A stretch of 64,000 nucleotides of DNA, from assembly GCF_024713945.1 (NCBI RefSeq), contig NC_134684.1, positions 2,275,001-2,339,000 of the forward strand, written 5' to 3'. Below are positions 22,512 to 35,000 of the stretch, piece after piece. A program made the position numbers and the translations under genes. The notes under the pieces were generated by a model. The model saw nothing but the letters and a program-made list of their open reading frames with translations. It did not search any database and had not been told where the DNA came from. This DNA comes from Dermatophagoides farinae (Eukaryota > Arthropoda > Arachnida > Sarcoptiformes > Pyroglyphidae). Every line of letters starts with the position of its first letter. The stretch's first letter is position 1.

Positions 22512-23947
22512 GTCGTCGTCGTCGTCGTCGTTTAACATTCCATTCAATTTCGATACTGTTCGTCCTTCACCACAGAATCCAATTGTTAAAGAAATGATTT
22601 CCAAATTGAATGATCGAGATTATGCTAGATTCTATGGCTATTCGATCCGTTATCGAAACGATGCTTTTTTATTTATGCATCAAATACGTAAAAAAGGTTG
22701 GGATCGAAAAAATGATAATGAAACATTGGAATCATATCAACAGCTATTGAAACATCCAGAATGGATATTGTTTGAATTAATATATAAAATCAATCAATCA
22801 CGATTAATAGTAACACCTTTAAATGCTGGTGATGATAGAAAAATGAAGCTATTTTATATAGAATTTTTGCTTTCAATATTGTTGACAATAATGCTGAAAA
22901 TGAGAGCACTTTCCATGCATAAAATTCATCTACTATTAGAGACAAAAAAAATTTATGCTGATTTGCTCAAGACAATGAAACTTTCTGAACAAGATTTCTT
23001 ATTGCAAATCGACAAATGTTGGCTGGAAGATTATTTCGTTAAATATGATAAAAATTTTGAGTTAAGATTTAATATTCAAGGTTGCTATATGACAGAAGAA
23101 GAATCAGAATTTATAGCTGAAGAATCCAATGCTTTGATGTTTGGTTTTCGTTCGCAAATTCATAATTCTTCTGGATCAAGAATTGCATCGTTTTTTCGAA
23201 ATGACAAAACAAAGACCAAAACCAATTCGAGAATATAATGGCAAAAAACATGAATTACCTCAATTCTTATTTATTGATTCAGTTTGTAATTCAACACCAA
23301 TATTTTACACCAATGACGATGATTTTCAATTTGAAGATGAAGATGATTTAGCATTGAAAAATACTGAAGCTTTCAACAATGATTTACATCGAATTACATT
23401 GAGTACATCACCATTTCCTAAATCGATTCATAATTTATTTATAAATGACAAAACTATTTGTGATTGTGGCCGCAATGATTGTAATGGATGTTATCCAACA
23501 TGTTTAAAATGTGGAGAAAAAAAATGCTTTGCAATTTGTCGATACAATGTAAATTACAGCTATTATGATGTATTTCATCAAGCTCAAACCATTAATAAAT
23601 ATGATCCATTATATAAGTCAAAAGATTCTATGAATAATAACAATGTAAATCAACAACAACAACAACAACAACAACATCGACAACAAGAAGACATGATGGA
23701 GACTGATGATGATAACAGTGTGGAAACACCGGTCGAACAATTATCACAATCAGACAGTATTGATGATGAACTTACTATCCTATCAACTGTGCCATATGGC
23801 CCGCATAACCATGACAATTTTTCATCCGAATTTCCGTCTCAATCTCTTACCGGTGATGAGGTGGAATCATTTTTCACTTGTTCACCTCCAACTGAATCTA
23901 ATAAAAATTTTCATGAAAATAATAATGGAGAAACAAATTCAATTTGA
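22465..23947 (+). CDS. ARL14EP-like Cys-rich domain protein, reading frame interrupted once
   Basis: A coding region begins at ATG 22465 and stays open to 23238; a second open frame, one register off, runs from 23138 to 23947. The C-terminal part holds ICDCGRNDCNGCYPTC then LKCGEKKCFAICR, which reproduces the Cys spacing of the ARL14EP C-terminal domain exactly. The N-terminal part begins with a 16-Ser tract and is unrecognised. The two parts can be joined by a short intron: 23139-23214 (gtttgg...caaag, 76 nt) or 23144-23180 (37 nt), both in phase but with weak signals; a one-base indel is the alternative. ARL14EP in vertebrates links ARL14 GTPase to myosin-1E; its role in mites is unknown. 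A poly-Gln tract lies near 23650-23676. The polyadenylation signal is at 24054. Confidence 0.6.
22483..22530 (+). repeat. Poly-Ser coding tract: (TCA)9 then (TCG)7
   Basis: Sixteen serine codons made of two pure blocks, nine TCA followed by seven TCG, near the N-terminus of the ARL14EP-like protein. Confidence 0.9.
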
Positions 23948-24086
23948 AATGACATTTTTTTTAAAAAAAAAAAATCTGCATAATCATTTTCATTTTTAAA
24001 TAACACATAACTTTTACCATCATAATTAATATTTAGTTTTTGAAATTTTTATAAATAAAGGTTTAAATTTAAAAAAAAACTTTCAA

Positions 24087-25202
24087 TCAATTATTGATAA
24101 AATGAGTTTGTTGTACATGTCTATGTAATAGATGTGATCGTGTAAATTGTTTATTTGGACAATGTGGACATTGAAATTGTTTGATTTGGCCACTATGTAT
24201 TAATTTGTGATTGTCAACATCGATTCGACGACATGAATTATAATTACAACCAGGCCAATCACATTTAAATGGTTTGTTAGCCTGATGAATCATTTCATGT
24301 TTACGAAGGTGAGCATTTTCCACGAATGTACGGCCACAATTTGGATGATCACAGACAAATATTTTCAAACCACAATGTGCTTTGCGATGATGTTCAAGAT
24401 TACCTTTGACGGCAAAATTGGCCTCACATCCGGGCCAATCACAATTGTATGGTCTTTCACCAGTATGTTTACGCATATGTACTTTGAGATTACTTTTCTG
24501 AGTAAAACGCATATTACAATCAGGCCAATCACATTCATATGGACGTTCGCCAGTATGTGTTCGAATGTGTCTAATTTTAATGAAATGAAAAATGGAAAAT
24601 TAATCTAAGAAAAAAATCTTAAATAATTGAAATTAATTAAGCACATACAATCGAAGCGATGATAATTGTGTAAAACTATGGCCACAATCATTCCAATCAC
24701 AACGATATGGCTTCTCTCCACTATGTATTCGACGATGATCTTTTAGATGAACTGAATTGCTTGCAACATAATCACAATCGGGCCAATCACAGGGATATTT
24801 TCTTTTCAAAGATTTTCTTGGCTGTTGTAATCGTTTTTTTGTTTTTTTATTTTTTAATGATCTATTATCGATATTTTTATTACTTTTTTCTTGATATGAT
24901 GTATGGATATTACTGGAATCAATGAACAAAAGTTTCGGAATTTCTGTTTGATTTCCATTTTTATGTACAATAATATGATGATTATGAATTTCTTCGAATG
25001 AATCAAACATTTGTTCACATGATTTACATTTATATTTTTTGATTATGATTATTTCGTAAAAATCTTTGGATATTTTTTCATTTGGATCCAATGAACTGGG
25101 TATGATGTCCAAATTTATATCATCATGATTTAGTATAAAATTTTCCGACAATTTGCCATCATCAAAATCAACATGTTTTTGATCTATCGTTGTTTTGGAC
25201 AT
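24087..25202 (-). CDS. C2H2 zinc-finger protein, eight fingers
   Basis: Two exons, 25202-24649 and 24570-24087, joined across a 78-nt intron (gtatgt...attag) inside finger 3, give 345 residues. An in-frame ATG 99 bases upstream (25301) is an alternative start. An N-terminal atypical finger (CKSCEQMF...H) precedes a basic linker and seven tandem C2H2 fingers. Five of them have the CDWP/CDWN-type knuckle (CDWPDC, CDWNDC, CDWPDC, CDWPGC, CDWPGC), linked partly by TGEKP/TGERP-like linkers, and the last is CPHCPNKQF. This is a sequence-specific nucleic-acid-binding protein, probably a nuclear transcription factor. I cannot assign an orthologue. It converges tail-to-tail with the ARL14EP-like gene, the stop codons being about 140 bases apart. 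Confidence 0.85.
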
Positions 25203-25416
25203 TTTTTTTGACACCAAAAAAAATGAGTTTTCGATACTGTTTTTAGGTTCGTCAAACAAACACAAAGAGCTTTTAATGTCGAAATAGAATGAAAATTTCA
25301 AGAAAAATTTATTTATTCAAACTTTAAAAAGATATATTTATCTAATTTTATTTTTTTTTACATATGGATTAAAACAGAATTGCCGAGCTGATAGTTGTAT
25401 CATAAGCAAAAAAGTA

Positions 25417-25707
25417 TCAATCATGTTGTTGTTGTTGTTGTTGCCGATATTTTTCTACCAGATCTCGATCGGTTATATATTTGAGTGGATATTTCTGTAA
25501 ACGAACATCATCAGGTCTGATAACGATATAACGAGTCTTATGTCGTTTAAATGATTCATCATCAGGAATTTTAGTTAGATAATGATAAGCAACGCCAATG
25601 CAACTAATTCCAACCATTCCGAGTGAAAAATAAAAATAAGGAACCTGGTACCAACCACGGATTATTTCATTTTTCAATTGCTGTAATCGAAGCCTCAGAA
25701 AAATCAT
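25417..25707 (-). CDS. Small single-pass membrane protein, possibly a mitochondrial complex I accessory subunit
   Basis: An intronless 96-residue frame. A basic N-terminus (MIFLRLRLQQLKNEIIRGWY) leads into one membrane segment (YFYFSLGMVGISCIGVAYHYL), then a charged C-terminal part (KRHKTRYIVIRPDDVRLQKY) and a short poly-Gln end. The layout resembles small single-pass respiratory-chain subunits such as NDUFA3/B9, but the match is only by general pattern. Codon use looks like its neighbours. It lies 500 bases from the divergent GBA gene and has its own short 5' region. It may be wrong to name it; that it is a real gene is likely from the conserved-looking composition and the clean frame. Confidence 0.55.
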   Translation of the reverse strand: MIFLRLRLQQLKNEIIRGWYQVPYFYFSLGMVGISCIGVAYHYLTKIPDDESFKRHKTRYIVIRPDDVRLQKYPLKYITDRDLVEKYRQQQQQQHD

Positions 25708-26153
25708 TGTTTCTATGTTTGGATTTAAAAATTATTAAAATTTTTATAGTAAATAAATTAGATTCAGAAGAATATCGTACCAGTTTTTTGATTATGATCA
25801 TCAAATGATGAATTTATCAAACTTGAAAATAATTTTTTTTTTTTCGTAAATAAAAACCAAACAACCTTTACCAAAACAAGAGTATATATCGTGACTATCG
25901 ATAGTTGTTTACAATCGATTATTTTTTTTTTATTCAAAAAAAAATGTCTTTAGCCAATTTTTTTATCAGAATCTTTTTCAATCATTATCAAAATGGAAGA
26001 AAATTGTTGTTGCGAACGATATATTTTTTCAAGTGTTTTGATGTTTAAAGGCATGAATGTGATTGATACAATTGATTAAATTTTAAAAAAAACACTTGAA
26101 AAATAAATTTCATTGTTTTTATCACAACTAGACAACAATAAAAGCTTAAAAAG

Positions 26154-26161
26154 TATATAAA
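26154..26161 (+). promoter_or_regulatory. TATA box of the glucosylceramidase gene
   Basis: tatataaa lies 47-54 bases upstream of the GBA ATG, a normal distance for a short leader. It sits in otherwise mixed sequence. Confidence 0.5.
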
Positions 26162-26207
26162 ATCCAGATCGAATAGTTAGTTGTGTGAAAAAATCTCATC
26201 ATTTACA

Positions 26208-27864
26208 ATGGTCGTAAAAATGTTTATCGTTCTTTTTTTTATTGTATTTTGCGTTTCCGGTAATTTTTCATAATAATCAATAAATAATTGCGAATAAAAT
26301 TCTTTATACATTTCATTTAGATGTAACTTTTGCTGCGATCGGTTGTCAGCACAAAAGTTTTGGCCAAGAATCTACTGTTTGTGTTTGCAATTCAAATCAT
26401 TGTGATACAATTGATCCAATTCAAAAGTCAAACCCGGGTATTATTCAACAATTTTCTACCAGTAAAAATGGAGATCGTTTTGCACGGAAAGAATTGCATT
26501 TTGAACAATCTTTATCCGGTGGTATTGAAGTGAATTTATATCCAGATCAGAAGATGCAAAAAATTATCGGCTTTGGTGGTGCTTTAACCGATACATCTGG
26601 ATACAATTTTAATCGTTTATCGCATCAACTACAAGAACATTTGATTCGAGATTATTTTGGTGCAAATGGTATCGAGTATTCAGCTGTTCGTGTTACGATC
26701 GGTGGTTCGGATATGTCACAACGTGAATATTCTAATGATGATTCCAACGATGATGATACAGAATTTCATCATTTTGCTCTTCAACAAAAAGAAGATTTAC
26801 AATACAAGGTATGAAGAACAAGAAATCAAATTTTTCGGTGATTAAATTTGTTTTTACTTGCGAAATAGATTCCATTTTTGAAAAAAGCACAAAGTACAAA
26901 TCCTCATATGAAATTATTTGGCAGTGCATGGAGTGCACCAGCATGGATGAAAAACAATCATGATTTAGCCAATGGTGGTCATCTACGAGATCAACCTGGT
27001 GGTAAATATCATCGTGCATTTGCACAATATTTGGTTAAATTTATGAAAGCCTATCAACAACATAATATTTCCTGGTGGGGTTTGACCGTTTTAAATGAAC
27101 CGGGTATAATAGTTCCCTATAATAGTTTAGAAATGAGTGGTGAAGAGCAAAAAAATTTTATCAAAAAAGATCTTGGTCCAGAATTGGAAAATCAAGGATT
27201 TAAAAATATTAATCTAATGATTTATGATTTTAATATTCCTGGAATGAAACAATTTGTCGAAACCATATTACATGATCATGATGCAGCTAAATATGTAAAA
27301 GGTATTGCTTATCATTGGTATGCTTCTAATGATCAAAATCGTCATGATTTGAAAGCAATACATGAAGAATTTCCCAAATATTTTGTATTATCCACTGAAG
27401 CTTGTGAATTTGGTTTTAGTGGCGAAAGTAGTCTAGGCGTATGGCATACTGCCGAAAATTATGCTAATGATATAATCAAAAGTTTAAAAAATTATGTCAC
27501 CGGTTGGATTGAATGGAATATGATTGTCGATATGAATGGTGGTCCTAGCTGGATTAATCAACGTCTAAATGCACCGATTATTTTAAGTGCCGATCATCAT
27601 GAATACTATAAACAACCTGCATTCTATGTTCTTGGTCATTTTAGTAAATTTCTTCCACCAAATTCTGTTCACATTCATTTGACAACAAATTCAAATCATT
27701 CTGATTATGATTTAATCGCATTCGAACGTCCAGATGGCGGTACTGTTATGATCATCTTTAATAAAGGAAATAATGAACAAAAATTTTTGATCAATGATCC
27801 ACGACACGGTAAATCACATATTCATGTACAGGCAAATTCAATACAATCATTAATTTGGTATTGA
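26208..27864 (+). CDS. GBA1: Lysosomal glucosylceramidase (GH30)
   Basis: Three exons, 26208-26259, 26321-26808 and 26869-27864, with introns of 61 and 60 nt, encode 511 residues (human GBA1 is 536). A signal peptide spans about residues 1-23. The mature N-terminus keeps the disulphide-rich start (CQHKSFGQESTVCVCNSNHC), which closely follows the human one. GH30 landmarks are GFGGALTDTSGYN, SAWSAPAWMK, the acid/base Glu in TVLNEPG and the nucleophile Glu in LSTEACEF. The C-terminal beta domain ends in IQSLIWY. The enzyme cleaves glucosylceramide to ceramide and glucose in lysosomes; a secreted digestive role is also possible in mites. Polyadenylation signals lie near 27962-27984. Confidence 0.95.
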
Positions 27865-28614
27865 ACAATAGGTAATCCCGGAAATTTGCTGAAAACAAAA
27901 CAAAACAAAAAAAAATTCCATGTTTTTTCATTTGTATTCACACAAAAAAAATAATGATAAAAATAAAAATGAAATAAAAATAAATTCTTTTGCTTGAAAA
28001 TCTGTCGTTTGACCGGAATTATTATTGTTTGCGTGACCTTTAGTCATTAGGCAACAAAAAAAAATACATGGCAACACGACACAATTTTTTTTTCTTTCCT
28101 ATCCTCATTGAATCAAATGAATCTCAAGTAGGAAGATTAAAATAAAAATCACCAAAGAAAAAAAAACATTATTATTTTCATTGTATACATATATAGTCAC
28201 ATTTGGAAGCCATAAAATTGTCACTAAGTACTAATCAAAGAAGTTTTTTTTTTGTCTGGAAAGAAAATCAAATGAATTGGCCAGCAATCTTTTGTGGTCT
28301 TCTTTTTTATTTGTGGAAAATAAAATTGAACCAATTTTTTTGATTTAATTTCTGATCATTCACCATTGTTATTTATGGCTTGAAGATGGACCATCTAACC
28401 AATAAAAACAACAACAACAACAACAGCCTAAGAATCTTTTTCCAATTATTATTGTTCTTGTTGTTCCAATGTGATCGATATCAATTCTTTATACACATAC
28501 ACACACACACACGTACATACAGAATAAAGAATCGCGCCAAACACTTGGAACTTTTATTTGTGCATCATATTACCATGCGCATAAATCCATGAAATCTATT
28601 CATTTATCTGGATC

Positions 28615-28649
<35 letters not shown>

Positions 28650-29043
28650 CGAAAAAGAAAGAAGAATGACGGCGCCGAAACACACAGTGGCTGTCTTTAT
28701 ACAGAATTCAGTCAACATTCAAACACCGGCACGGATAGAACATTCATTGAAATGTGTTTTTAATGTGATCCATAATAAAAAAAAAAAATAAAATGTTGTT
28801 GTTGTCATCTTCTATTTTGTATTATAATATCGATTTGTTATAATGATAATATTCATGATGATGGTAAATGATGATAAATGTATAAATCTGCTTATATGAC
28901 AATTGAATATGTATAACAGAATATGTATTCAGAATAGCCACAATAATTATACCTGTATTATTATGACCATTAATCAAGGTAGAGGAAGACACTTTTTTTT
29001 GGATATAAATTTCCGATATTATCTGCTGTTGTATAGATCCTAA
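27865..29043. other. Intergenic region between GBA and NAV
   Basis: The GBA 3' UTR, then AT-rich sequence with a (GT)n run at 28617-28646 and a CAA tract near 28408-28425. The NAV 5' region is presumably at the right. A splice-acceptor-like tgttgtatag precedes the first NAV exon, so an upstream non-coding exon is possible. Confidence 0.5.
28617..28646 (+). repeat. (GT)n microsatellite
   Basis: 30 bases of perfect GT repeat. Confidence 0.9.
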
Positions 29044-32000
29044 ATGGTGGCCATGTCACAAAATGTATGTTTAGTTCAACAACCTACGGTAGCTACCACC
29101 GTATCAGCATCAAAACTACCACCATCATCATCATCATCATCATCACAATCGTCATCCTCATTATCATCAGCATTCAATTTGGATTCTAATGAATTTAACA
29201 ATACAACATCAACGACAATCATTGATTATTATACAAAAGAACAATGGTCAAAATTTTTATCATCACGCATAATCCTACGTAAACAGCTTCAAGTAAGAGA
29301 ATTTGATTTTGATTTTGTTTTCGTAAATTTAATTTCCGTTTATTTTCATCTCATCATTTAGTTTTATTGTGTGTGTTAGGTTATTCAAATGCAAATTTGA
29401 AAATTCTTATTTAAAATGATAATGATGTACGTGTGTGTGTGTGTGTGTGTGTCACCATTGGCAATATATGATGATGATAAACAAAGATAAAAAAAAATGT
29501 CAAAGATTCTCTTCGTCCAGAGTAGGTGGATGTGTCTGTGTGTGTGTTTGTGTGTGTGTATGGGGAATTAATTATTTTTTTTTCTCTTTTCAATTTCCCA
29601 TTGGGAATTTCTTTCATCTTTACTCATCATGTTCTGAAATTGGAACTGAACTGTAGGCAAAACTGTAAGAAATGGAAAACATTCTTTTGTTTGATTTTAT
29701 TGCGTGTAGCCAGAATTTTCAACTGGAAACATTTTTATTACATTTCTATATTCAATACTGTCGTAAATGTGTTTGGAGAAAACTTTTCACTTTTTTTCTC
29801 CCCCCCCACTGCATTTATTTACGCAATCATCAATGATTTTCAACCAATACTCGGTGTTCGGGAATATGAACATTTGTTACAATTAAAATGTACTGCATTC
29901 TAAATCGATTCGTAATCGATTCGTATGATTTTTTTTTGTTTCTCATTCTTTACTTATTTTCTGTTGATTATTGTCAATTGAACGATCGAATAATTTTCCT
30001 TTTTTTCATTTGATTTTTATTTTGAACAAAAAAAAACTTTAATTTTGAATGATTTATCTTCATCAATTGATTCCGAATTTTAAATTCTTTTTTTTTTTTT
30101 TTGGTCAACTGGAAAAAAATAGAAGAAAATTCGATGAACATTAAACAAAGAATTCACGAAATATCATTTGTCATCATTTTTTTTTCTTCACATTTTCCTT
30201 TTCAACCGGAAAAAAATGATAAAAATTATTTGTTCCGGTAACAATATTGAACAAAAAAAAAACAAAATCAAAGTTTTGGAAAATCTATTCAATCAGAATC
30301 TTTTACTTGATTCATCATCATTTATTCCATGACAATAAATATAAAAATGCTGAGATGTATGGAAAAAAAATTCCATAAAAATTCTTTATCATTACATAGT
30401 GATAAGAATCTATCTATAGAAAACTTGTAAAAAAAATGAATAATTAACCAGCATCAATAGTTGTTGTTGTTGTTGTTCATTTGATAAGTTCATTGTATGT
30501 TGTGAATTATTTATGATTATATAACCTTTTTTTTCATTTCAATTCACTACTAGAGTATACTACAGTAGTCAGGGTCATCAAATTTAATTAAGTCTATCAT
30601 ACACACACACACACGCAGACACACAAAAGATACACATCTCATTGACATCAGAAAAAAAACGTAAAAAAACTTTACCTGTCGTATTTCAATACCTCATTTA
30701 TATATACAATATTGTTTGGTTGATGTTGTCAATTATTTATCATTCTCTCACTCACTCACACACACAAATTTTATCGATGTGACATGGATGAAATCCGGAA
30801 ATTATGGAAAAAAAACGACAACATCTTTACATTGTTATTATGATAAATTTCTTATATTTATTCGATAATTTTATATCACATTCATTCGAGTTTTCTTTTT
30901 TTTTTTTTTGGTTTACTTTATACAAAAATTTGAGAATTGAAAAAAAAGAATTATAAATTATTTAAATATTATTTCAAACTAATATGGAAATGATGATTCG
31001 ATTCTTATTTGAATTTGAGTTTTTTCAACATCAATTCGATTCGATGTTTCATAATGTTCTTTCAATAATGCCACGTATCCATGGTAGATAGGACCATGTT
31101 TTCATATATACACCAGGTAAATTTGGTTCAGCACATTTTATACCATGTGATACGGTACCAATCAATGTCCAAACATCATCACGTTTCATCATTAATGGTC
31201 CACCACTATCACCTTCACATGTATCACGGCCACCTTGTGTATAACCGGCACAAAGAAAACTATTTCGTATATATTTATAATGGCCAGCATCGGCAAACAT
31301 TGTCTGACATAAGTTATTATCGATGATCGGTAATCGTACTGTTTGTAATACACTTGGTATCGTACCACCATAGCTTAATTTTCCCCATCCAGCAACATAT
31401 GCTAATTGACCTACATAATCTTCATCTTTATTCGGCATACATATAGGCACAATATGTGGTTGCATTTCAAATGGTGTATCTAATTCCAATAAAGCAATAT
31501 CATTATCAAATGTATCCGGATCAAAATCACGATGTACAATCATTCTTCGTACAGTTTTAACAACCGGTCGTAGTTGTCGTGAAGTACCATGAAGTTCATG
31601 TTGACCTAACATTACTATCAATGATCCCATCATACCTGGTTGACAATGTGCAGCCGTAAGAATCCATTTATAATCGATCAATACACCACCACATTTAGAT
31701 TTGGTAAAAAATCCTAACCATGATTTTTCTTTGATCAACACTTGCCATGGCCATTCACCAAATTGTGCATTACGGCCACCAACAACACGTCCAGTTGGTC
31801 TTAACGGTCTTACACCGCATAGTTTTGGTGATGAAAAAGATCTGGTTGTCGTAGTCGTCGTGGTTGTTATACTTGCAGTAGGTGTCGGTGAAATTATCGG
31901 AAAATGTATGGGAATATCTTGAATAAATAAATTTTGATTCGAATTCGATGAATGATTATTATTAGTGATTGTTCCTTTGGTCATTGTTGTTGCTGATCGA

Positions 32001-35000
32001 TTCAAAATAATTTCATAGAATTCATTTTGATTGATTTCAATTGGTCTTGGCGTTGAATATGCATTCATTTTTGTTGCTGTAATGATGGATTCTTCCATCG
32101 ATCTGGTTGTTGGCAATGAACTTGACCAATTGTTGTTTTTATTATTCGTAATTGAATTGAAAGTCGAATTCAGATCCAATGGAATTGTTGTTGTAGTAGC
32201 TGTTTTATTCGAATTAATTGGATTTTGAACGTTTTCATTGCCATTATCTTTATCATTATCCATACAGTCAGCAAAATTTTTGGTTGTCATATTATTAGTG
32301 ATGGCTGTTTGGTTTTTGATCATAATGATCTGTTCAGTAGTTATTGTTGTTGTAGATGTGAGTAAATCATCCGTTGGAATAGTTTTCTGGTTGAACAAAA
32401 TTAAATAATTAAATTTTCGGTTTTTCATTCTCTCATTTTTTGGTCTATATAAATAGTGCTAAAGTACATTTCCTACCGAATGATGATTGCCTTGAGCATC
32501 GCCAGAATCGACAGCCGATATATGTTTACTTTGTATTTCTGCATGGTCAACGTTCGGGACATTGACCAAAAAAAAATAAAATGAAATTAAATCAAATAAA
32601 ATTAAAAAAAACCGAATCTAAAACAAACAAACAAACAAAAAAATAATACCATTATTATTTGGATGATCAGAATTGATTTTGAAATGAAAAAATGTTTGCC
32701 TATGAAAATTGAGTATATCATCTTGTGGATCTGGTAACATACAACAACTAGCCACAACTAGATTAGTGAAACAATGTCCAATCGATATGCCACGATTTTG
32801 TACACATTCATAATGTGGTATACAACGTCCACGAAGATGTTCTAATCGTCGTGAACCACGACACCATTGACGGCGACCTTGACGAACTTGAAAAGTGATA
32901 TTTTTTTTATAAATTATGATCATAATCATCATCATTAATATGTCATAGAAAAACATAAACTTACCACGAATTCTTGATGCATCGATCGATGTAAAAATCA
33001 ATGATAATCCGATTATGATTATGATGATGAAAATAGTACAACAATATGATGAAATAAGCTTCATGATTATTATTTTGATTTTTAAAAAAAAATCAAGTAC
33101 AGATAAAAAATTTATTGATAATAATGTTGTTGACTAGTAATTTGTACAAGATATTGAAGATCAAGTTGTTGTTGTTTTTTTCAACAAAAATGAACAAAAT
33201 CCAGAAATTGAAATGAAAAAAAAAAATAATTTCAATATCAAATGATGATCAGATTTAATTATTGGATTCATTCATTCATTCATTTTGAACATAATCATTA
33301 TGATCATCACTGTAGATGCGATCATCATCGATGGTAATGAAAAAAAAAAAATTTTTTTCGTTCAATTTGACAAACTTTTCAACGTTGTTTTATGAATGAC
33401 AGTTAATTATTAACCAATGAAGACAGATCCTGCAAGCAACTAACGCACTAATAATAATAATAAAAAGATGTTCTTGTTTGATCAAAAATAAGGAAATGAT
33501 TACAAATGAATGGGTGATTGTTGAATGTCAAATGTGCGTATGTGTGTGTATGGACCTACCATCTCTATATCCAGACTCTATCAACCGATTCACGACGAAC
33601 TTCATCATCATGGTTATACCGTCTATATCGAGTCATATGTCAAGTTAACAACCTGTTTGATTAAATGATTGTCCGTGTGTATGTATGTATGTATGATGTA
33701 CATCCCCGTAACTTGATTTTGGTCAAACTGAAGCAGGTATCCATCATCCAATAGCCAGAACAAAATATAAATTGAATATGTAGTGAATGAAAGAGAGAGA
33801 GAGAAAGAGAATGAGAATGAGAAAAAAAAATTTGAAAGAGTCGTAGACCGAGCAAAAAGATGACGAATTGAAAAAAAATTTCAAATACAATTGAATTGTG
33901 GAATAATACTAATATATATAATGATGATATTCAATTCGTTTCAAAAAATCAATTGAACAAATGAATTACTATTCAACGGGCTATTGGCCTCTCCACACGA
34001 ATACAATTGAGTGAGAGAGAGAAAGAAAGAAGAATTTTCTCTTTTCAATAATTATTATATCACTAACAACAGATGTTTATGGCATAAATTTGAGCATTAT
34101 CATATGTTGTTATTGTTGTTGTTTTCAATCCATTGAACATATATCAACAATATATTTTTTTGTGAAATAAAATCAGCAACAATGTTATTATTATATTACT
34201 AAAAAAAAAAAAAAATACATAAATTATTCGATTCCGGATCGAAAAATGCCAAAACATCAATAAGGCACGAATAAAAAAGAATCACTACATTCACACACAC
34301 ACACACAGTAGTCCAAACACTAATATATTTATTTACAATATAAATATAAAACATGCTTGAGAAGATATTCTCTATACATTTTCTCTTTGATATTTTGTTT
34401 GTTGTCAATTTTCTAGATACATACATTTAGTATTTATTGTCTTTGTCAATTCCATAGTGTGTGTGTGTGTGTGTATATATGTTGAAAAGTTCATTAACAT
34501 CTTTCATCGACATCGACATCACATCACATCGGTGGTATCCAATAATTGACTACTACTGGATTTTATTCTCACTAATTGATGAACCATTCTCTATTGTTGT
34601 TGTTGTTGTTGTTGTTGTTGATGATGATGGAATAAATAACACATGGAGAACAAAAAAAAAAGAAAGACATTGATGATGATAATAATAATTTATTACACGA
34701 ACCAAAAAAAAAACCGTTTGATTCCCATCTATAAATATGGAAAATAAAGATTTTTATTATAAAATTAAATGATGAAAAGAGTTTCCGTTTTTTTTGGTTG
34801 TTTTTTTTCTATCGATCAATTCGATCGATAATCATCGATAATGAACGTTAAAAATGTCTCGAAGATTTGCTGCTGTTGTCGATGTTGTTATTGTTCTGTT
34901 CTTCTTCCGCCAATGATAATGGTTAAACAAATGTTTTCGATTACAAAGAACGATGAACTTGTAATGAATCTAAAAATAGAATATTTTCACTATTAGTATC

